Source: Cryptomeria japonica
Taxonomy: Eukaryota; Streptophyta; Pinopsida; Cupressales; Cupressaceae
Direction of reading: 5' to 3'
NCBI RefSeq assembly: GCF_030272615.1
Contig: NC_081410.1
Coordinates: 502,226,442-502,290,441, forward strand
DNA: 64,000 nucleotides
Each line of letters opens with the position of its first letter. The first letter of the stretch is position 1. A program made the position numbers and the translations under genes. The notes below the pieces were generated by a model that worked only from the letters and a program-made list of their open reading frames with translations, searched no databases and was not told where the DNA came from. Shown here in pieces: positions 44,424 through 54,291 of this stretch.

Positions 44424-47400
44424 ATGGCATATTTTGGTATTGCGACCCCATTGGTAGTAGATGTCACTGAAAGGGAAAGAAATTTTTTTAAGAAGCATCC
44501 ATATAAGTCATTGGAAGATGATCCAAATGGTGCTTTTTCATCAGTCCTATATAGAGTATTGCATATGGAAGACATTAGGGATTACATCCATTGAGGAACT
44601 CGGGGCTGCCCAAATGATGAAGTTATACATAGAGCACATGATTGATGGAATGAGAAGCCTAAAACTTGAATTTATGTCGATTTTCATGTAGTTCATCAAC
44701 TTTTCGATGTTCGATGAACTTGAGTGGGTTTGGTATATCCTGAGAAGAATGCATGACAATTTCATGTGGATTGACAAACCCAACAAGATTACCAAGAGTG
44801 AAATTAAGGCAATGACTTGTTTGAGCTCATTCAATGAGGTGTCTTCTTTGAGGAATGTTAAGAACCAGACGATAAAAAAGGAAAATGGTTCTCAATTTTA
44901 CAAAAGGTCGATGACAATAAGTGATATTATTAAATATGATTTTAGGTTTGTATCAATGGCAATGGGATACAAAATATCTCATTCTATCCAACCTAATTTA
45001 GTATCTGGTATGACCATCTATATGGGCTATCACAAGTTAAAGGAAGATAAGAAATATAATTTATGTGAAGTCCTCTAGAGTGAGCTATTGAGCAACTTGA
45101 AGAAAATCAAATAGGATAAGAAGCATGTATTTAAATTTGGAACTTTGATCATATGTTTATGCTTCTATTTTATGAATGAGATTCTAGGAGTTGGAAAAAT
45201 TTAGTAGGCCTATGATAGGCCAAGGACTATGCAAATAAAAGAAACACTTCATGGCCTTGGAGATGGTATAGTCTAGAAGGGCATTCTATGGGGATACTTC
45301 AAGACGTTGCAGAGCATGATGCAAAGCAGAGAGAAAATTCCTAAGCAGATAGTGGAGAAATATGAGGACACAATCTGGTTTATGGTTGATAGTGACTAGG
45401 GCCTTATGGAAGTTGTGGAGCCAAGAACTTCATGGATCATGCCCATGGGGTATGAGGTTGAAGAAAATGTTCTTGATGCATATGCTCAACATGTATTGAG
45501 AAAACCGGTGGATTCTACTAAGGAGAGGTTTATAACTTACAAGGAAAAGAGTTTGGACTTACACTCTCAGTTCAAGAATCCTGAGATTCAAAAGAAGGTT
45601 AGGAAGGAGGTAGCTGAAAAAATTATGCGGATTACTAAGGAGGCAGTCCAGAGAGATAGAGAGAAGAACATTTTGAAAGAAGAAGACATTGTGAAGCCAA
45701 AGAAGGCTAAACCGAAAGCCCCTTCACCTAAGCCTTAAGCCAAACCATCTGGTGAAGGAAAGAGGAAGAGAGGGTAAGCTAGAGTATTCATTGCTACTGA
45801 TGAAGAAGAGACAAAGTCTGATGAAGCTGTCAAGGAAGTGAAGAAAATCTCAAAGGCCACGAAGGTCATAAAGGAGAAGCCTTCTGATGGTGTTAAATCT
45901 GGTAAGAAATCTAAGCAATCTGAACTTGATGAGGCATTAAAGAAAGGGAAAATTGAATTTAAGCCTCCCATCTCTTTGAATGAGATTGTGAATGAAGTCA
46001 TTAAGAATGGGAATTTAAAGCCACTATCAAAGTGGTATGATAATTTTGATGAGAATGGGAAAAGAATCCTAGAGGAAGAAACCATTGAGTATCTGAATGT
46101 AAGTACAATAGGGATCTCATTGAGATAATGTTAGAGATTCCTAGGACTTTGTATGATCTTCTAAACATGAGGAAAGACACTACTAGGATAGAGGAATAAA
46201 AGATAAGAGAATATGTGCTAGTTGAATTCTGTGTAGTGATAGCTAAGGTAGAAATTGAAATAATTCTTACAAAGAACAAGGAAATGTTCAGGAGCAAGAC
46301 AAGAGTGAACAAGATAATGGTTGGTAAGAATGATGAAGCTATTGATGAGATAGAGAATATTTTGAGAGAAGTGCTAATGGACAATCTCTATGAGGTTTTA
46401 CCTAAGAAATCTTAGGATGACCCTCATAAATCTGGTCACGAAACTCTTGGTATGACATCCTAGGAGATTAGCTAAAAGTTAATGTACCTTCTATTTTAGA
46501 AGTATGGATAGTTGAGCAAGTTGATGTAAATGTTCCGGAAGATGTTTGAGTTGAAGATGTTATAGATAAGGGAAGAAATGAAGAAAAAAAGGAAGTTGAT
46601 ACAATTGAGGGAACTTAGATCCCTCTGGTTGTCAGTCTCAAGGATTCAAAGAAGGAAGCTGAGAAGGAGAAGGTAGAGACCAAGTTTGAGAAGATTTCAA
46701 TGGCAAGAGACACTGAGGATCCAACAAAGGAAAAGCAGATTGTGAGTGACCTAGATTTCATTGAAGACCCTATCAATCTTGACTCTTTGTCCCCCATCCA
46801 AAATCTCCACCATCCAAAATCTCCAATTGGCATCTTTTGCATAGGCCAAGGCTAGTGCAGATTTAATGAAGTCTCATATAGCGTATAGTGAGATGATGTC
46901 AATGGTGACCACTATTCTTGAGAAAAATTTTCCATCTTTCAAGAAGGACACATCTAGTACACCCTTTGATCAGTTCAAAAGCTTTCTCAAATCAGTTGAT
47001 TCTCATTTTGTATCATTGGAGAAAGATGTCGAGGAAAAGGTTCTCAGTAATTTTAATGCCAAAAGAATGAGGACAGTTCTAGGATGATTAGTGGTGACAA
47101 AACCATTTTAATTGTTTGAGTTAAAATCCTTCAAGATGCATTGGCCGAAGGTGGAAAAATATACAAATCATGTCCCTTACTGCCTAAATTCACCATAGAT
47201 TGAGAAGAAGATAAAAGAGCATGAAGGGAAGTTGACCAACCTATCCCAATCATTTGATCCTCAGTCAGTTTTTGCAAGAAGTAAGGAAGATCAAGTAATA
47301 TCCTTACTTGATAAGATCAAAAGCCTGAATAAAGAGAATCACAAAATTGTTGGGAGAGCTAAGAAATCTTATCACTCTCTAGTTGGATACCTCACTTAGT
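44424..47400 (+). pseudogene. NA-1 ORF2, large protein of unknown function
   Basis: The start MAYFGIATPLVVDV (44424) is chosen by alignment with NA-2. N-terminal domain (to about 45540): IEELG, WIDKPNKIT, RFVSMAMGYKISHS, KHVFKFGTLI and RTSWIMPMGYE, each with an NA-2 partner. A Lys-rich linker (45570-45950) follows. The middle domain (45958-46415) holds PPISLNEIVNEVIKNG, LKPLSKWYD and REYVLVE, shared with NA-3. After an acidic stretch, the C-terminal helical domain (46770-47400) holds INLDSLSP, FKSFLKSVDSHFVSLEKD and NAKRMR. About ten stops and frameshifts break it. No pol motif is present. The N-domain's KIT...GLP pattern (clearer in NA-2) faintly recalls plant-mobile-domain or plant transposon proteins; this is unproven. 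Confidence 0.75.
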
Positions 47401-47810
47401 AGTCTACAAGATGTTCAAAATGACTTGAATAAAAATGCACCTATAGATTTCAGGGCAATAGAGATGCAAGCCTATATATTTGTTCAACACCCTCATATCG
47501 ATTTTGGAGAATCTCAAGATGGGTTGGGATGCTCATTTGGAATCATTGAAGACCATTATTGTAAATATATTCAAATTTGTGTAAGTTTGTAGCATATACC
47601 TTTGTATATAGAGTTTTGGGTAAACTTTCAATGTGCAGATACCTACCTTTGTCATTGATGTCAAAAGGGGAGTATAGAGAAGGTGAAAAATGTTGATCTT
47701 AGGGGGACTTGTTGATTTTTGGAGTCCAGTAGTCAGATTTTTGGTTGCAGTGTATATATTTTGGTTTTGGTCTGACACTTAGCCATTTTCCACAAGTGTT
47801 GCCATCAATG

Positions 47811-47824
47811 CCAAAGGGGCAGAT
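47811..47824 (+). other. Polypurine tract of NA-1
   Basis: CCAAAGGGGCAGAT lies before the 3' LTR start at 47826, inside an inverted repeat with arms 47798-47814 and 47859-47875. A second similar stretch (GTCAAAAGGGGAGTATAGAG, 47662) occurs 150 bp upstream. Confidence 0.85.
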
Positions 47825-47825
47825 T

Positions 47826-48447
47826 GTTGGCAAGATAAATTGCATAGATGTTTTGGTGTTGTCATTGATGGCAACCGAACTCAAAGATTCCATCGACGTT
47901 GTGTAAACTTGGAGATTGTTGGAAGTATTAGTGTATCTTGATTGGAATTTCATTTTAGCTGTATATTTTACTTTGTGGTGCTAGAGGTAGTTGGTTAGAT
48001 GTCTGGAGTAGCTTATTCTAGAATCTTATCCTCCCATGTTCATTCTCATGCAAGTTTGGAGATCTTGTAATCAATATTTCAGGAAGAACAATATTGTTTG
48101 GCTGACTAGTAAAGTAAATTGTTGTGTGGATCATGTGGAGTAATTTTGGTGATTGTCTGTGTACTCGAGGATGTTAAGCCAACATCTGGGAAGTGTGTGG
48201 ATGATTTGTTTTGGTTCGCATAATTGCTTTAGATTGGATTGAGATGACTTGGGTAACATGTTTCATTTGTGTGTGATGCATTTTTGGACTAATAGAAAGA
48301 AGACTTGAATTGATGTTGTGGATAAAAAAGATCGATTGATTTGATTGATGGTGCGCAGTTTCAAGTGTGCAATTAAAGGATTTGTGCTCCGAAATTTAAT
48401 AGAACAACATAAAATAACAGTGTTATAGAAAAGAGTATTTTGATCTT
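47826..48447 (+). repeat. 3' LTR of NA-1, first piece
   Basis: From TGTTGGCAAGATAAATTGC to GAGTATTTTGATCTT, aligned with 41677-42346 of the 5' LTR. The solo LTR is inserted at the end. Confidence 0.86.
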
Positions 48448-50761
48448 TGTTGGCATTGTGTTGTCATTGATGTCAACCGGTATGGGATGACCACCGGTAG
48501 AAGAGATGTATGTGCAACATTGTTATGAAGGAGTATAGGATGTGATATCTTGGATGTCACCTTGTGTTGTAGAACACCAGTAAAGGTAAGGAAGATGACC
48601 TCAGAGGTCATCAGTACACAAGTTAGTGCTTGACTTGTGTGATGAGATAGAGAGGTGTTTTGAGTTGTTGTTTGTGATGAAGAGGAAGAATGTTATCTGA
48701 ATCACATCAACACTAGAAGAGAAGAATGAACCAGTATGTTGTGAGGTTGTAGAACATCAAGACTCCCACCAGATGAAGAAGCAGTCATCATGAGAAGCAA
48801 TGACTGACAATGAATGTGCTCACATCAGAATCACATGAAGAGCATTGTAGGATGCAGAAGACAAGGTGTTAAGGTGTTACTTCATCAAGTAAGTGGAGCT
48901 TATCTCCTATTATGCATTGAGTGCATCATAGTTTGGAGAGATAAGAGTGAAGAGGTAAAGGCAAACACTTGAAGGATCACACTAGATCTACCAGTGAATT
49001 GAAGGAATGACCTAAGTGCATGAGATCAGGGTTATGCACTAGATCGAAAGAGAAGGCACCTTGAGATGCAAGTACAAAGGAAGTGTGAAGTTTGTGTCAC
49101 CTTGACAAACTAGTAGAGGAAGGAGAAACATTAATCAGGAAGAAAGGAAAGGCTAAGAAAATGCAATCAGAAGTAAAAAGACCTAGTTAAAGATGGAGCC
49201 TTGAGAAGATTGATGACATGGTGTCATCAAGAGTGGTAACCAGTATTAATTCCACTGGATATATAAGCAAGGTACAGTTGCAGATGACTTCCTACATTAT
49301 GGGAAGGTGCATGATTTGAATGGACATGTCTGATGATCGATCAAGGAGTTCCATCGGTAGTTCAAGTAGAATACAGGCATGATAAGGTAATCGGTAGAAT
49401 GATTGAGACTGGAAGGGTTAGCAAATTGACAAAAGTAAGAAAATGGTAGGGTGGTTAGTCAGTGATCCTACTTGGACTGACTCAAAGTGTCAAGCTGGCA
49501 GATAGTCGATATGGATGCCACAAGGAGTTAACGTGGCAAACCTACATTTGGATAAAGATGGAATGTACATCGACGGGGTTGTTGCAGGGTTGGTCAGCTT
49601 TAATGAAAAGTCACACAAATCATGGGACTTGTTGTAGAGCGATAGCAGGGGTTTGAGGCTCAAGGTCTAGAAGACAACTATGAGTCAGCCTAGAGTGATT
49701 GAGAAGATCGAGGCGATAGAGAAAACCGCACAATAGATCCTTCGTGATTGACCAAGGAATCAGCTATTAGGGTAAAAAGCAAGTTGCCAGAAAGGGAAGG
49801 TGTGATACAGGAGATGCGATTATGGCAAAGTTGTGCATTCATATGTTAGAAAGATCAGATCATGCAAGATTTGATTGGATTTGGTTTGCCTCGAGGATGG
49901 TGAGGAAACCCTGACCACCTAGTTTTTGAACTATTTTTTGGAGGGAAGACCTATCTATAAGTATATGACAGAAGAGGAAGAATAGAGTTGTTGAAGGATA
50001 GACAATCAGGGGATTGAGAAGTTGAAGGTCTCTATAGGAAAGAAGAAATTAGCCCAGTGCTCAATGAGCATCTATGAGAAGAGTAAGAGAAAGGGAGAAT
50101 TTGGTTGAAGCCTTCAACCGGTTGGAGTGAAGAACCAGTAGTGTTTATACGAATCAAGTAGAAGAGAGTGAGTTGTAGAGATGGTAAACAAAGAACCAGT
50201 AGAGAGTAGAGCAGATGTAGAACAACAAGGAGAGTGAGTTAATATAGTAGAGAGAATATCTCATCGACAAAGCAAAATGTTTGAAATGGTTGTAAGATTC
50301 ACTTGTAACATGATAACCACTTATGTATTCGACATTTACTTTGTGAACACTGAGTTGTAGCTTGGTGCAGGGGTTGTAGTTCTTTGGCTTGGTGCCCTAA
50401 AGTCAGGGGTTGGTGCTCCTTTGGGTTGTAGCCCATAAATCAGGTAGGGGTTGGTTCTCCTTGGGTTGGTGCCCTAAACTTTGTAACTTTGATTTACTAT
50501 GAGGTTGGATTGGAGCAGTACTCTCCAACAACATTTCTCAGCAAGGTTTTTCGCATCTTGGGTTTTCTTTGTATATGTTGATGTTATGAGATGTCTTCTT
50601 GTGTGTGTGTGTCTATTTGAGTTAGTCTTATCACTAATCATAAAATTTTCATTGTCTTTAATTCATAAAACGGTATGCTCACAAAGAAGAGCCAAAGGGA
50701 AAAGTTTTAGAGAACCACTGATTCACCCCCTCCCCCTCTCAGTAGTGCATTGTGTCTAACA
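48448..50761 (+). mobile_element. Solo LTR, 2,314 bp, inside the NA-1 3' LTR
   Basis: TGTTGGCATTGTGTTGTC ... GTGTCTAACA, with TG/CA ends, and flanks ATCTT (48443-48447) and TTCTT (50762-50766), one mismatch. The host LTR resumes after it (CTTAACC...). It has a TATATAAG box at 49260, the TTGTCATTGATGTCAAC motif at 48461-48477 and the CTGATTCACCCCCT...CTCTCAGT end motif. No internal region remains, as expected from LTR-LTR recombination of a Copia- or NA-type element. No coding capacity is recognised. Confidence 0.84.
49260..49267 (+). promoter_or_regulatory. TATA-like box in the solo LTR
   Basis: TATATAAG within CTGGATATATAAGCAAGG. It is a candidate LTR promoter, by sequence only. Confidence 0.4.
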
Positions 50762-51179
50762 TTCTTAACCAAAATTATTTTAGGCATTTGTAAATATTGT
50801 TTATCTATTTAGACATTCCAATTATTACCTGTAATCATTTTGTAAGGTGATGATCCTTTTGGGTTGTAGCGCTTATTGTAATTTGAGCAGTGAGCTCTAG
50901 GCAGTGTTCCTGAATGCATGTACATTCCCCTCATGTAATATTATTATACTTCTAACAAGGTATATTAATATTGTGGGTCTCAATCCCACCGTTATTTTTC
51001 CCTTAATTGGGTTTCCATGTAAAAATCCTAGTGTTATGGTGTTGTGTTTATTTGCTTTTTGTTTCCGCACTCTACTTTCATTCATTTGCATTAAGTGGTA
51101 TAAAGGACAAATTGAGAATGTTAAAAATTGCAGAACACTGATTCACCCCCACCCATCTTAGTGTTCCTTCATTCCAACA
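50762..51179 (+). repeat. 3' LTR of NA-1, second piece
   Basis: It resumes with TTCTTAACCAAAATTATTTT and follows the 5' LTR (42347-42751) through GTGAGCTCTAGGCAGTG, a CCCACCGTTATTTTTCCC segment and the end TTCATTCCAACA. Confidence 0.86.
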
Positions 51180-52464
51180 TGGTTATATAAGGATTTTGTT
51201 GATGTGATACAAAGAAGATTCCGAAGCCATGAAATGGAAATTGCCTTTGCCATTTTGTAGAAATGTAAGGTACTAACTTTTTGAACCCCATGAAGCAGTG
51301 ATAGGGATGGTGGGTCCATCCCGATATGTGGCATCGTTGCGACCATTAGATTTTCATAAAGAGGCCTATCAATGACCATGTTTTAAAGTTTTATTAAGCC
51401 ATTTAAAGGACTATGTGGTGTAATCCAGAGTGTTCATCTTCCCATGACCTCCATGATCGAACAAGCAAAATTTAAATTTGCAAGTGGAGGGTAATTTTAA
51501 TTGCTTTGTTCAACGGTTGATTGCAGACCTAGTTGGTGGCTTATATCTTATTGGATTTTGATCTAACTATCGATATTCTTTGTCTTCTCTAGAAGTGACC
51601 CTGAGGATGATTTTTAGACACCATAGGTGTGGCTCTTCAATTTAGAATGAAGACTTTTATGCTCTGCAAGTGCACTAAAAAATCTCGCACAGAGATTTTC
51701 TCTTATCTACAGATATTTTGTTTCTTCCCAGATGGAGGATATTTTCAGACTGTAATGCATGTAATTAGATCAACTTGTTGATTTGATCATCTTTCTAATA
51801 TTTTCTAACCTAACCCTAGTAGGGTTAGGGTTTCTTAACCATAATTCAATCATAGTTATGCCTGAACTATAAAGGCAATTTGGTAACCCTGTTACAAGGA
51901 TATCTTTCTTTCTTTTGTAGAAAACAAGTTTATGTTTGTCTATATTTGTAAATTATCTTTGGCTTGCCTTATTTTAGTTCTTATAATCTGTATAATTTCA
52001 TTACCTCCATATATGAATTCATCTTCTTTTGTTTCCTTTGCATATTGACTATGTTGATCCCTCTTTGAATGTCATTTGTTGACTAATTTTAGTTCCTCTT
52101 GTCATGTTTCAAGAATTCCAAACTTCACTCTTTCTTAGGGCATTATTTTGGATAGAGTTTTGAACATACTTGGGGTGATTTGGTTGGTGCTATGTGCAAT
52201 TATAGGTAGGGAGGTCACACTTCAATCTAGGTGCAAACCTTTTTCCCTTTCAAGCATTTCGTTTTCCCCCTTTTCCCCTCAAATTAGTAGATTAGATTTA
52301 TCATTTTGGGTTAGACCAACACTTGCACTCAGATTAGAAAGGAATTTGGCCTTCTCTGGAGACTCAACCTCACATTATGCAAGGTCCCACAATTGGATTT
52401 TGTTTCAATATGTCACATGGTTGATGAGATTGAGAGTTAATCAAGGGTGCACACTTCTGTGTCA
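51180..52464 (+). repeat. 3' LTR of Gypsy-G, piece 3
   Basis: TGGTTATATAAGGATTTTG through AACCCTAGTAGGGTTAGGG to GTGCACACTTCTGTGTCAACA, aligned with 32271-33587. Confidence 0.82.
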
Positions 52465-53270
52465 ACAACAACCTTATGATTGATAATAAAAATAAATAAA
52501 CATTTTAAATATACAATATATTATAACAATAATAATTTACCTATTAGTCAATATTATTTAGATAGATGTCATAAATTAATACTCTACCAAATAATGAACT
52601 TAATTATTTGTCAATATTATGTAAAAAATATATTTTAATTATTTACAAAATTTAATTTTTTGTGGTGTATAATTAAAATATATTGCAAGTTTATAAATTT
52701 TGGCTTCGGCCTTTTATCGATCAAAAAAAATATATATTGCAAGTTTTGATAAATATGATTCAAATTTTGTAGGCATGTATCACTTAAGGTTAATTTTTTA
52801 AAATGAAGAGCAATAAAGTGAAAATACTTTAAATCATATGACATGACATTGTGAACAAATGATAAATTCACAAAGAGGGAAAGTAATAAATCATTGAAAA
52901 AAAATGAGAATATTTTGATAAATGTATATGACATATATGATAGTTGAAGAGATTGATTCAAATAATGAGACAACATGAAAATGAGATGATAACAAATTGT
53001 TTATAAAAATATCAATAGGAGAAATTTCAATGTATAAGAAGATTGCAAAGAGATGCATTTGGATTAATCATTGAGACAAAAATACAAGTAAAAGAACATA
53101 ATTGTACATTAGTTCAAAGAAACAATCAGTTTCATTTTAATGGTTAGCTTAATTGTAAAGAACAAAAAGATAAATAAATGAGGCTTACACTTAATCATAG
53201 TAAAATATTGAGATTGATTTGATAACATCACAAATAATATTTTGACCCTAAGATTGAGTCTAAGAAAACT
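52465..53270. other. AT-rich stretch without a recognised gene
   Basis: Very AT-rich sequence follows Gypsy-G. The minus-strand frame at 52635-52976 is low-complexity in composition and shows no motif. Confidence 0.5.
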
Positions 53271-53308
53271 TTACAAAGTAAGCCCAAGTGGATAAAAATG
53301 TCTCCTCT

Positions 53309-53893
53309 ATGAAAACCCTCACTAGCACTTCTCAAAAAGCTAAAAACAAGGAGAAAGCCCTCCCCAAGAAAAAGTTGGTTTCCTATTCTAAGGATTCTTC
53401 CACTACCCTAGATTCCACTGATGACTCCCATACCTCTTACCCTCTCACCGACAGAGAAAATAGGCCCAGATTCCTTGGAGATCTCAAACATAAAGACCAC
53501 TACTTCAAGCTTGGCCAAGAGTTTCCTGACGATATTCTAGCAATAGCAAGAAACGGGACAGTTGACTATTTCGGGATTATTAAGTGGGTTTTTCATGAAA
53601 TTAAGGACTTGAGCATAAAGAATAGGGTTGTTTCTAGTAAGCTAGATGAAATGAAAGCTAAAGGGGTGCCTCAAAAGGCTGATGGGGTTTTATGGACAGA
53701 AGAAGAGCACATGTTGATGGCTGAGTGCCTTCAAATAACTGTCGAGCTCATGGATAAGATGAAGAAGGAAAACGAGAAAAAGATAAAACACCTGGAAGGG
53801 GAAATTGGCAAAATTCGGGAAACTATGAATTACATCATGAAGCAAGAGAATTGTGAAGAATTATGCTACTACAATGAACACCTTGGTGGATAA
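53309..53893 (+). CDS. Uncharacterised 194-residue protein of the LINE-like element
   Basis: An uninterrupted frame runs from ATG 53309 to TAA 53893. An upstream GTG at 53288 is possible but plants use ATG. The N-terminus is basic and Ser/Thr-rich (STSQKAKNKEKALPKKK), the middle holds LGDLKHKDHYFKLGQEFPDD and GIIKWVFHEIKDL, and the C-terminus from about residue 145 is a Lys/Glu-rich probable coiled coil (DKMKKENEKKIKHLEGEIGK). No zinc knuckle, endonuclease or polymerase is seen. Its place before a LINE-type 3' tail suggests an ORF1-like RNA-binding role; that is inference. I do not recognise the family. Confidence 0.5.
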   Translation: MKTLTSTSQKAKNKEKALPKKKLVSYSKDSSTTLDSTDDSHTSYPLTDRENRPRFLGDLKHKDHYFKLGQEFPDDILAIARNGTVDYFGIIKWVFHEIKDLSIKNRVVSSKLDEMKAKGVPQKADGVLWTEEEHMLMAECLQITVELMDKMKKENEKKIKHLEGEIGKIRETMNYIMKQENCEELCYYNEHLGG

Positions 53894-53925
53894 GCTATAA
53901 AAAAACTCAGCAGGGGGGCCTATTT

Positions 53926-54198
53926 GTGGACTTGGAAGCTAACAAAGACAAAATCCAAAAAGAGGATTCCGGCCCCTTGAAGAGGACTAGAGCCAACTTG
54001 AAAATAAAATTGGATTTTGCACCTCAGGAGATCCACAAGTTGAAGAAGGTAGCTCATGAGATGAATAGTCATGAAGCCGAGATTGTTGATACCTTAAAGT
54101 CCTTAGGTTGGTATTGTTTGTCTGGTGTTGGCCTTTTGCTGACTTTTGGCTCATTGTTGCTATCCTTTTGTGTCTATTATGCATCTTTCCTGTCTTAG
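53926..54198 (+). CDS. Possible second ORF of the LINE-like element
   Basis: A 90-codon open frame starts 32 bp after the first ORF stop, apparently from a non-ATG start. Its first ATG codon is at 54061. The N-terminal half is charged (RTRANLKIKLDFAPQEIHKL) and the last 30 residues are hydrophobic (a VGLLLTFGSLLLSFCVYYA-like segment), which could be a membrane helix or translated 3' UTR. It may be the frameshifted end of the first ORF. Function unknown. Confidence 0.3.
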   Translation: MDLEANKDKIQKEDSGPLKRTRANLKIKLDFAPQEIHKLKKVAHEMNSHEAEIVDTLKSLGWYCLSGVGLLLTFGSLLLSFCVYYASFLS

Positions 54199-54291
54199 TG
54201 AACTTTATCAGAATATTTTATATTGGTTGTAAACTCTATGGTTTTGGGTCCTTGCAAAATCTATTTTTTTCTTAATCAAAAACATTTTTCA

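Larger units (their letters stand above)
41677..51179 (+). mobile_element. 'NA-1': complete pol-less LTR retrotransposon of the NA family
   Basis: 5' LTR 41677-42751, primer site, coiled-coil gag with zinc knuckles, intergenic leader, ORF2 of about 1,000 codons, polypurine tract, and 3' LTR (47826-48447 plus 50762-51179, split by a solo LTR). The internal region of about 5.07 kb is accounted for by gag and ORF2, leaving no room for pol. LTR ends, primer site and polypurine tract are of the same type as in Copia-A and Copia-M, so a Copia element probably supplied the enzymes. It lies inside the 3' LTR of Gypsy-G, but its target duplication is no longer clear. Confidence 0.85.
31611..52464 (+). 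mobile_element. 'Gypsy-G': gag-protease Gypsy-like element, heavily nested
   Basis: The 5' LTR (31611-33587) and a 3' LTR starting at 37638 enclose gag and protease but no reverse transcriptase, RNase H or integrase. The internal region is only about 4 kb, so it is a non-autonomous or deleted element. The 3' LTR is split into 37638-38246, 41635-41676 and 51180-52464 by elements H and NA-1. Together the pieces give about 1.94 kb, matching the 1.98-kb 5' LTR. A TRIM sits in the linker after protease. Confidence 0.85.
53271..54291 (+). mobile_element. Small LINE-like non-autonomous element
   Basis: Two ORFs are followed by a 3' end, GGTTTTGGGTCCTTGCAAAA then TTAATCAAAAAC, that closely resembles the 3' end of the LINE at 25690-28360. 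It has no reverse transcriptase. Its base composition is clearly less AT-rich than its surroundings and its first ORF is intact, so it looks younger than the rest. The 5' end is uncertain and I could not find a target duplication. Confidence 0.5.

Noticed and set aside
41672-51185. Target duplication of NA-1
   Set aside because: CATTT on the left and TGGTT on the right do not match; decay or a small deletion has removed it, and insertion is shown by the interrupted Gypsy LTR instead.
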